18,178 bases of DNA from Gulosibacter massiliensis (GTDB lineage Bacteria; Actinomycetota; Actinomycetes; Actinomycetales; Microbacteriaceae), in NCBI GenBank assembly GCA_945901035.1, contig CAMDKN010000003.1:1-18178 (forward strand). Reading direction: 5' to 3'. The translations under genes and the position numbers were made by a program. Below, one piece after another: positions 1-5,434 of the stretch. Numbering within the stretch: position 1 is the stretch's first letter; each line of letters starts with the position of its first letter. The notes beneath the pieces are model-generated. The model was not told the origin of the DNA, did no database searches, and saw only the letters and a program-made list of their open reading frames with translations.

Positions 1-208
1 TTACAAACAGCAACCCAGTAGAAACTAGAGACACCCACAAGGCTCTCAATAGCGTCCGTTTCTCCATGAACAAGAGTCTAGTAATCATGAAAATACGAGA
101 CCGAAATAGTCTGATTTATAGTCTGAAAACCCAAATCAGACCCCTACAACCCCCGTCTTTACTAGGCACGTAAACACCCCTAGTCTCCACACCGAATAGA
201 CTTCACGG
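1..208. promoter_or_regulatory. AT-richer leader region with repeated TAGTCT motifs
   Basis: I see no gene in this stretch. It is visibly poorer in GC than the rest of the window. TAGTCTGA occurs twice as a direct repeat 12 bases apart (107-114, 119-126), and TAGTCT recurs at 181-186. GTCTGATTT (109-117) is the inverted partner of AAATCAGAC (133-141). CTAG, usually an uncommon tetramer, occurs four times (25-28, 78-81, 162-165, 180-183). A TANNNT hexamer, TAGACT (197-202), ends six bases before the GTG at 209 and could be the -10 of a leaderless transcript. The repeats could be an operator, but the regulator is unknown. Confidence 0.4.
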
Positions 209-562
209 GTGTCTTCAGAAAACCGTCGGGATAAATCCATCGGAGCATTGCTCGAGCGAATCGGTGATCGCATCACGTCGGTTGTCGGGACAATGTGGGC
301 GGCGTTGGTCTTTGCGTTGCTCGCGCTGGTTTCGTTGCCAGCGGCCCTCGCAACCGGCGAGACACTGGTGATCGTGGCGTGGGTGGCACAGACATTTTTA
401 CAGCTCGTGTTACTTCCCATCATCATGGTCGGGCAGAACGTGCACTCGCGGCGAGCGGAGCGTCGCGAAAACGAAACACACGCCACGGTAATGGAGGCGC
501 ACCGCGAAACGCAGGAAATCTTGGCAGAGATTCACACCCTGACACGTTCGCAGCCGAAATAG
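209..562 (+). CDS. Small two-helix membrane protein with charged helical tail
   Basis: This is a 117-residue protein of unknown function. Residues about 27-48 and 52-76 are hydrophobic and likely form two membrane helices. They are followed by a strongly charged, helix-prone tail (about 78-112) with heptad-like spacing that could be a short coiled coil. The layout (GDRIT...GTMW at the start, two helices, then GQN with charged residues) recalls DUF1003-type membrane proteins, but it is shorter and I do not assign it. The start is GTG; there is no clear ribosome binding site, and TAGACT six bases upstream suggests leaderless transcription. The DMT transporter follows after 10 bases, so the two are probably co-transcribed. 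Confidence 0.7.
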   Translation: MSSENRRDKSIGALLERIGDRITSVVGTMWAALVFALLALVSLPAALATGETLVIVAWVAQTFLQLVLLPIIMVGQNVHSRRAERRENETHATVMEAHRETQEILAEIHTLTRSQPK

Positions 563-572
563 CCGGCGCGGG

Positions 573-1496
573 ATGTCACGTCGTGCACTGCTGCTATTCC
601 TCGCTGTCGGAGTGGCGTGGGGAATTCCCTACTATTTCATTGCCGTAGCCAATCACTCGTTCAGTACCCCGAGCATCGTGTGGTTGCGGGTCACGATCGG
701 CGCGGCGATCCTGCTCCCCATCGTGATTTTCCGGGGAGATCTTCGTGAAACCCTCAAGAACTGGCGAGGAGTTCTGCTGTTCGCCACTCTCGAGATGGTG
801 GGACCCTGGTACCTCATCACTGAGGCCGAGAGAACGACGGCGAGTAGCTTCGCTGGGCTCAGGATGACCACAATCCCCTTCATCGCCGCGTTCATCACGG
901 GAACCTTCCTCGGTGATCGCGCGGCTCGGCACCCCGCCACCATCACCGGGTTGATTCTCGGTTTTGTGGGTGTTTTCGCCCTGGTCGGTATCGATGCGCT
1001 GAGCGGCGTACTCGAGATTGGCCCTGTGTTGATGCTGGCGTTTTCGGCGGTGTGCTACGCGATTGCACCAATCGTCGCCGGGCGAACCATGCCCACCATG
1101 TCCGGGTTGTCGCTCAGCGCGGTCTCGCTCGCAATGGTGTCCATCATCTATGCCCCATTCGCAGCGTTCACGTTGCCGGCCGACCTCGCCCGCGGGCCGA
1201 CGTTGGATGGATGGATTGCAGTTATCGTTCTCGGCGCGGTGAGTTCCGCAATTGCCTTCGTACTGTTTTTCGCGCTCATCAAGCACGTCGGTCCCCGTCG
1301 CGCGACACTCATCACGTATCTCAATCTCTTGGTCGCGTCGATACTGGGAATCGTGTTTCTGGACGAGCCGCTCACCGCGGGAATTGCAATCGGGTTACCC
1401 CTGGTGGTCGCGGGTTCCTACCTCGCCGGGCGCGACCGATCAGAGATTCAGGGCCCCGTCATCGGTTCGTTCCGTCGCCGACGAACACGACGGTAG
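573..1496 (+). CDS. DMT/EamA-family transporter
   Basis: This 307-residue integral membrane protein is of the drug/metabolite transporter (EamA) type. The chain is almost entirely hydrophobic segments and fits the family pattern of two repeated five-helix units, with the second unit starting near residue 145. The first helix holds the AVGVAWGIPYYFIA signature, and the end of the second unit has the typical sequence FLDEPLTAGIAIGLPLVVAGSYLAGR. Family members export metabolites, amino acids or small toxic compounds; the substrate cannot be read from sequence. The ATG start has only a weak ribosome binding site and lies 10 bases after the preceding gene. The last 38 bases overlap the 3' end of the convergent histidine kinase gene. 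Confidence 0.9.
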   Translation: MSRRALLLFLAVGVAWGIPYYFIAVANHSFSTPSIVWLRVTIGAAILLPIVIFRGDLRETLKNWRGVLLFATLEMVGPWYLITEAERTTASSFAGLRMTTIPFIAAFITGTFLGDRAARHPATITGLILGFVGVFALVGIDALSGVLEIGPVLMLAFSAVCYAIAPIVAGRTMPTMSGLSLSAVSLAMVSIIYAPFAAFTLPADLARGPTLDGWIAVIVLGAVSSAIAFVLFFALIKHVGPRRATLITYLNLLVASILGIVFLDEPLTAGIAIGLPLVVAGSYLAGRDRSEIQGPVIGSFRRRRTRR

Positions 1497-2856
1497 CGGT
1501 TATACCCGAGCCCGATGGGCCGGGTGCGAGAGCAACCGTTCCGCGTCCCAGCTCGGCGAGGTGCTTGACGATGGCCAATCCCAAGCCGCTTCCGTCGGTG
1601 GTGGAATCCGCCCTCCAAAACCGGTCAAAAGCCCGCTCGCGCTGCTCGGGCGTCATTCCCGGCCCGGCGTCCACCACTGTCAATTCGACGTCGCGCCCCA
1701 GCGGGCGGACGCGAACGAGGACAGCGGTTCCCACGGGGCTATGCCCAATGGCATTGTCGACGAGGTTATCCACGATCTGTTCGACCGCTCCGCTGATCGC
1801 CTGAGCGGGGGCGCTTGCGGGTCCGTCGTAGGCAATCGTGATGTTCTGTTCCTCGGCGAGTGCTCGCCAGTTGTCGACTCGATCTCGTGCGATCGTGGCG
1901 ATATCGACGGGTGTTGTTTCGGTCGAGCCCCCGTCTGATCGCGCAATGGACAGCAAGCCTTCGACAATCGTCGTGAGTCGTTCCACCTCGATTTCGGCGT
2001 CGCGCAATCGGTCCGCCGCGCGAGCGGAATCCGACTCCAGCGCTTCGCGGGCGCTTTCAATCCTGAGGAGCAACGCCGTGAGCGGGGTGCGAAGTTGGTG
2101 CGAGGCATCCGAGGCAAAGGCTCGCTGCTGTCGGATCAGGGAATCAAGCTTGGTCGCCATGGTGTTGAAGGCGACGGCGAGACTGCGGACTTCGTGGGGA
2201 CCGTCGGTTTCCGACAACGAGCCGGAAAAGTCCCCGTTCGCCAACGCGTTCGCTTGAGCCTCGACCCGCCGAATCGGGCGGATGACAACGCCCGACACGA
2301 CGAACGCAAGCAGCACCGAAAGCGCGAGGGCCGCACCCGCAACCCACCAGAGAAACAGCGTTTTCTCGGCCACGGACTGGTCGATTTCACCACTGGGGAA
2401 ACTGAGCCGGACGGCGCCGTAGATGGAGGATCCATTAATGATGGGAACCGAAACGTAGACAAGGTTGGACTGGAGAGTATCCGACCAACGCTCGCCCGAG
2501 GTGACATTCCCAAGCAACGACTGGGCAATCTCTGGGCGGTTCGTGAAATCTGTTCCGACAGCCAGCTCGACCGGGTCACTCGTCAGAACACCGATGCCAT
2601 CCCGATCGACCACGATGACCTGCGTGTTGCCCTGTTCCGCGTATCGGTTTACCAGCGCCACAAGGGTTGGGTCCATGTTTCCGGTGGTTTCGACCAGTCG
2701 CTCCACGCGAGAGCCCAGCACGAACGCGTCGCGTTCGTATTCGGTAATAATTCGTGCCTGCTCGGATTCGGCGACATAATTCAACACCACCGCCCCCTGA
2801 GCGGCGAGCAACGTCGCGCTCACTCCGACGATGGATAAGAGAAAGAGGCGTCTCAC
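1459..2856 (-). CDS. Membrane sensor histidine kinase, HAMP type
   Basis: This 465-residue sensor kinase partners the adjacent response regulator. A first membrane helix spans residues about 3-27. An extracytoplasmic sensor of roughly 140 residues follows (PAS/Cache-like, with the sequence QVIVVDRDGIGVLTSD). The second helix is at about 167-192, then a HAMP domain (192-245). The dimerisation/phosphoacceptor motif is SHQLRTPL with His253. The ATPase domain has the N-box DNLVDNA (363-369), DAGPG (396-400) and GSGLGL (422-427). I place the start at the GTG that overlaps the regulator's stop codon as GTGA, because AGGAG precedes it by a good distance; a longer reading is possible but has no such signal. 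Its divergent neighbours are the poly-acidic/ApbE/reductase genes, which I infer it controls. The stimulus is unknown. Confidence 0.92.
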   Translation of the reverse strand: MRRLFLLSIVGVSATLLAAQGAVVLNYVAESEQARIITEYERDAFVLGSRVERLVETTGNMDPTLVALVNRYAEQGNTQVIVVDRDGIGVLTSDPVELAVGTDFTNRPEIAQSLLGNVTSGERWSDTLQSNLVYVSVPIINGSSIYGAVRLSFPSGEIDQSVAEKTLFLWWVAGAALALSVLLAFVVSGVVIRPIRRVEAQANALANGDFSGSLSETDGPHEVRSLAVAFNTMATKLDSLIRQQRAFASDASHQLRTPLTALLLRIESAREALESDSARAADRLRDAEIEVERLTTIVEGLLSIARSDGGSTETTPVDIATIARDRVDNWRALAEEQNITIAYDGPASAPAQAISGAVEQIVDNLVDNAIGHSPVGTAVLVRVRPLGRDVELTVVDAGPGMTPEQRERAFDRFWRADSTTDGSGLGLAIVKHLAELGRGTVALAPGPSGSGITATVVFVGDGTNR

Positions 2857-3521
2857 GACACGCTCCTCACGGTGAATCCAACCCCTCGCACCGATTCGAC
2901 CCACTTCGGGTCACCGAGTTTCTTGCGGATGCTGGCGACGTGGGCGTCGAGAGTTTTGGTGGTGCCGTACCAGGTGGTCTCCCAGACGTCTCGGAGAATG
3001 TCGGCTCGTCGAAAGGCCGTCCCCGGCTCACGAGCGAGGTAGGCCAACAGGTCAAACTCTTTGGGTGTTAGAGCAACCGATTTTTCGTTCACCGAAACCG
3101 TTCGAGTCTTGGTGTCAATGACGAGGGAGCCGACCTCGATGTGTGTGATGGGTGCGACGGAGCCCGTTGCTCGTCTCATCACCGCGTGGATGCGTGCGAC
3201 AAGTTCTTTGATACCAAATGGTTTGACCACGTAGTCGTCGGCGCCCATGTCAAGAACCGTCACGCGGTCCAGCTCTGTTTCACGGGCACTCACAACGATG
3301 ATGGGCACGTGCGAAAAACTTCGGATTAGCCGACAGACCTCAGTGCCATCCATATCGGGTAAACCGAGATCCAAGATCACTGTTGTCACTCCGCCGGCAC
3401 GGACCTTCGCAATTGCTTCGCTTGCGAGAACCACGTGTTTGACGTCGTAATCATTCGCGCGGAGACCTTCGATTACCGCGTCGGCGATCGCGCGATCGTC
3501 TTCGACAAGCAGAACTGTCAT
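2853..3521 (-). CDS. OmpR/PhoB-family response regulator
   Basis: This 222-residue DNA-binding regulator begins MTVLLVEDD. The receiver domain covers residues 1-118: acidic pair Asp8/Asp9, phosphoacceptor Asp51 in LDLGLPDMDG, Ser78 and Lys100 in VVKPF. A C-terminal winged helix (about 128-220) contains LTPKEFDLLAYLAREPG and the ending VRGVGFTV, both typical of OmpR/PhoB members. I chose the ATG directly before TVLLVEDD because the receiver fold begins there; the open frame continues about 47 codons upstream, but that extension is not receiver-like and crosses the parS-like site. The kinase gene follows with a four-base overlap, so the two are translationally coupled. The gene is divergent from the poly-acidic operon, an arrangement often seen with autoregulated two-component systems and their targets. 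Confidence 0.94.
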   Translation of the reverse strand: MTVLLVEDDRAIADAVIEGLRANDYDVKHVVLASEAIAKVRAGGVTTVILDLGLPDMDGTEVCRLIRSFSHVPIIVVSARETELDRVTVLDMGADDYVVKPFGIKELVARIHAVMRRATGSVAPITHIEVGSLVIDTKTRTVSVNEKSVALTPKEFDLLAYLAREPGTAFRRADILRDVWETTWYGTTKTLDAHVASIRKKLGDPKWVESVRGVGFTVRSVS

Positions 3522-3557
3522 ACAACGAGAGTGCCACGAATCTGCACTATTCGTGTT

Positions 3558-3573
3558 TGTTTCACGTGGAACG
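3558..3573. other. parS: parS-like ParB-binding site
   Basis: The 16-mer TGTTTCACGTGGAACG matches the widely conserved parS pattern TGTTNCACGTGNAACA at all fixed positions except the last base. It is nearly palindromic around CAC/GTG. It lies between divergent genes and outside the coding starts I favour. Chromosomal parS sites are bound by ParB (a CTP-dependent clamp) and usually cluster near oriC, which fits the neighbouring pstP-pknB block. I saw no second site of this quality in the window. ParB binding here is inferred from sequence alone. Confidence 0.75.
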
Positions 3574-3583
3574 CCCGATAACC

Positions 3584-3610
3584 TTGGACGTTTCTTTACC
3601 AAACTACGTT
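3584..3610 (+). promoter_or_regulatory. Candidate promoter of the poly-acidic/ApbE operon
   Basis: TTGGAC (3584-3589) and TACGTT (3605-3610) resemble -35 and -10 elements, with a 15-base spacer that is shorter than the usual 17. They lie between the parS-like site and the ATG at 3644. This is a weak call; binding sites for the divergent response regulator would be expected in the same 120-base region. Confidence 0.3.
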
Positions 3611-3643
3611 TTTTCCACCGCGTCGACGAGCGATGATGAGGAC

Positions 3644-4177
3644 ATGAACATACAAGGACCACTTCTCCTGCTCGGCATCACCGCGACCACCACGGTTGGC
3701 CTGGGCACCGTCGCCGTCAACACCGGCGCTGTAAATATCGATGATGTCTCGGGGCTGCTCGCCCAGACCGTCCCGGCAGTTTCGGGCACAACGGCCGGTC
3801 AGGGCGTTGCCCTGGCACTGCCCGACTCTCCCTCGGTGACCTCCGAAAGCGCCGGGTCACTCCCCGCGGACGCTGCCGTGGAACCATCTGTCGACGGATC
3901 GGCCACGGAAACGCACGGCGGATCCGGCGGCTCAACCTGGAGTGAAGGTGACTCGTCCAACAACGATTCGACCAACGCGTCGGGCGGCACAAACTCGGGC
4001 AACAATCACGGAAACAGTTCGGGATCGTCGGGCGGTTCTGGTGAGTACGAGGACGAAGATGAAGATGAAGATGAAGATGAAGACGAAGATGAAGATGAAG
4101 ATGAAGATGAAGATGAAGATGAAGACGAAGATGAAGACGAAGACGAGGACGAAGACGAAGACGAGGACGAAGACTAA
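3644..4177 (+). CDS. Export-type protein with (Glu-Asp)21 polyanionic tail
   Basis: This is a 177-residue protein of unknown function. Residues about 5-30 are hydrophobic and could be a signal or membrane anchor, although no positive charge precedes them. A Ser/Gly/Asn/Thr-rich, disordered-looking region follows (about 60-133). The C-terminus, residues 136-177, is 21 uninterrupted Glu-Asp dipeptides. From this ATG the protein has no Lys or Arg at all. DGSAT (84-88) faintly resembles ApbE flavinylation motifs. I prefer this ATG (GAGG close upstream, followed directly by the hydrophobic stretch) over an in-frame TTG at 3557 that overlaps the parS-like site. Its stop shares a base with the next start (TAATG), so the lysine-rich protein is probably made by coupled translation. 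Acidic tails of this kind can bind cations; that role is only inferred here. Confidence 0.75.
   Translation: MNIQGPLLLLGITATTTVGLGTVAVNTGAVNIDDVSGLLAQTVPAVSGTTAGQGVALALPDSPSVTSESAGSLPADAAVEPSVDGSATETHGGSGGSTWSEGDSSNNDSTNASGGTNSGNNHGNSSGSSGGSGEYEDEDEDEDEDEDEDEDEDEDEDEDEDEDEDEDEDEDEDEDED
4049..4174 (+). repeat. In-frame hexanucleotide tract GARGAY x21
   Basis: There are 21 tandem copies of a six-base unit (GAR GAY) encoding alternating Glu and Asp, with third-base differences (gat/gac, gaa/gag) between units. GAAGAT dominates the first two thirds and GAC/GAG variants dominate the end. Because the unit is six bases, slippage or recombination would change the tail length without breaking the reading frame. 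The long reading frame on the opposite strand here is only the shadow of this repeat. Confidence 0.95.
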
Positions 4178-4479
4178 TGGCACTGTTCGTTGCAACTAAA
4201 TCGCGGGTACTCGTTACGCTCGCAACCGCTGGCGCTATGGTGGCCGGAGTAGCGGGACTTCAGGCCCAGGCGGTGGAACAGGCTGTTCAAGCGGACGCCG
4301 AGAGCGCTGCACTGGCAGCCAGTACCGTGCCCGTCGCCGCACCAACACCGACCGCTACCGTGGTCAAAAAGAAAAAGAAGAAAAAGAAAAAGAGCTCGGC
4401 CGCGGTTGTAGCCCAGCCAGCTCCTGCACCAGCGGCGAAGCCGGCAAAGAACCACGGTTCTTCCAGTGGCTCAAAGTAA
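4177..4479 (+). CDS. Secreted-type lysine-rich protein with Lys9 tract
   Basis: This is a 100-residue protein of unknown function. It begins with a convincing signal peptide: a basic start (Lys8, Arg10), a hydrophobic core (VLVTLATAGAMVAGVAGL) and a likely cleavage site near LQAQA (28-32). The mature part is Ala/Pro-rich with nine consecutive lysines at 64-72, then a Pro/Ala/Lys stretch and a Gly/Ser/Lys end. It has no acidic residue after Glu42, so its mature C-terminal half is purely cationic, the opposite of the protein encoded just upstream. The ATG overlaps the upstream stop by one base (TAATG), and the gene overlaps the ApbE start by 14 bases. I infer an electrostatic partner of the Glu-Asp tail or of anionic wall polymers. 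The lysine tract has long A runs where ribosomes or polymerase could slip. Confidence 0.72.
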   Translation: MALFVATKSRVLVTLATAGAMVAGVAGLQAQAVEQAVQADAESAALAASTVPVAAPTPTATVVKKKKKKKKKSSAAVVAQPAPAPAAKPAKNHGSSSGSK

Positions 4480-5434
4480 TCTTCCGCACAGTTCAATCGC
4501 GTCGTACGCCATCCGCGCAGCACAGGGCGACGGAGGAGCGCCGACTGTTTCACGCCAGTTTTCGGTCATGGGTACCACCACGAATCTGGTCGTTGTCGGG
4601 GGAACCGCCGAAATGCTCGACGATCTTGAACGCACCGCTTTTCACCTTCAATCGCTGTGGAGCCGTTTCCTCGAGGACTCGGACATCACACGGCTGAACA
4701 ACGCCGAGGGCGCACCGGTCACGGTAAATCCGCTCACAGCACAACTGGTGGGGGAAATGCTGGCTGCACGGACACTTACCGAGGGCGAGTACGATCCCAC
4801 GATTTTGCCCAAGCTGATTGCCGAAGGCTACGCGACATCGCGCGTCAACCCAGCACACGTGACGTCGCTGCCCGCCAGTGCACGGTGGCCGATCGACCCC
4901 ACCGGCACGACGATCGAGGGTAACGTCGTGACCCTCCCACTCGGTGTGACACTCGACTCGGGCGGAATCGGCAAGGGAATCGCTGCAGACATCATGGTGT
5001 CAATGGCCATCGAGCGCGGCGCCTTTGGTGCGCTGGTGGAGATGGGCGGGGATGTTCGAATCGGCGGAACACCGCCCGACGGCACTCACTGGCGGATCGG
5101 TATCGAAGACCCGTTTGTCGAAGAACGCTCCATCGCCCGCGTCAATCTGTTGGACGGAGCGGTTGCCACCTCGAGCACACTCAAGCGAGTGTGGGAAAAC
5201 GAGGGACGGTCGGTCAATCACCTCATCGACGTCCACACCGGTGAAGCGATGACGACCAATGTCGTCACGGTCTCGGTTATTGCGGTGTCGGCCGGGATCG
5301 CTGAAGTGATCACGAAAGCGGGATTCACGCGGGGTGACTTCCTGCGCTGGGTCCCCAAACTCGGGGCGGCGGCCTTCGTGGTCTATCGTGATGGAACAAC
5401 GGCTCAATCAGCCAATTGGAAGGATTATTCGTGA
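4466..5434 (+). CDS. apbE: ApbE-type FAD:protein FMN transferase
   Basis: ApbE enzymes attach FMN from FAD to a Thr or Ser of target redox proteins through a phosphoester bond. This 322-residue protein has the family landmarks in order: FSVMGT (33-37), DSGGIGKG (164-171), the GGD flavin/metal motif (194-196) and HLIDVHTG (252-259) followed by a Thr/Val-rich strand. I see no signal peptide or lipobox, unlike many ApbE proteins, so its location is uncertain. The GTG start lies inside the end of the lysine-rich gene and has no obvious ribosome binding site, so it probably depends on coupled translation; conserved sequence from about residue 31 requires a start upstream of 4556. Its stop overlaps the reductase start as GTGA. 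No FMN_bind-domain target is visible in the window; the reductase or the acidic protein are the candidates. Confidence 0.9.
   Translation: MAQSNLPHSSIASYAIRAAQGDGGAPTVSRQFSVMGTTTNLVVVGGTAEMLDDLERTAFHLQSLWSRFLEDSDITRLNNAEGAPVTVNPLTAQLVGEMLAARTLTEGEYDPTILPKLIAEGYATSRVNPAHVTSLPASARWPIDPTGTTIEGNVVTLPLGVTLDSGGIGKGIAADIMVSMAIERGAFGALVEMGGDVRIGGTPPDGTHWRIGIEDPFVEERSIARVNLLDGAVATSSTLKRVWENEGRSVNHLIDVHTGEAMTTNVVTVSVIAVSAGIAEVITKAGFTRGDFLRWVPKLGAAAFVVYRDGTTAQSANWKDYS

Noticed and set aside
594..1286. Long minus-strand frame opposite the DMT transporter
   Set aside because: Its translation is highly charged and low-complexity, typical of an antisense shadow in GC-rich DNA, while the plus strand encodes a clear membrane transporter.
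1766..1774. TTATCCACG resembling a DnaA box
   Set aside because: It is a single copy inside the histidine kinase gene with no cluster or AT-rich unwinding element; not an origin.
3426..3445. CACGTG core within the response regulator gene, 130 bases from the parS-like site
   Set aside because: Flanks are GAAC and TTTG, opposite in pattern to the parS flanks GTTN and NAAC.
3557..3643. TTG start giving the acidic protein 29 more residues
   Set aside because: It has no ribosome binding site, overlaps the parS-like site, and would place a polar stretch before the likely signal or anchor.
3932..4195. Antisense reading frame of repeated Phe/Ile/Val codons
   Set aside because: It is the mirror of the Glu-Asp tract with no ribosome binding site or protein-like composition.
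4546..4554. TGTTTCACG resembling a parS half-site inside apbE
   Set aside because: The second half continues CCAGTTT and does not complete the palindrome, so it is only a half match.
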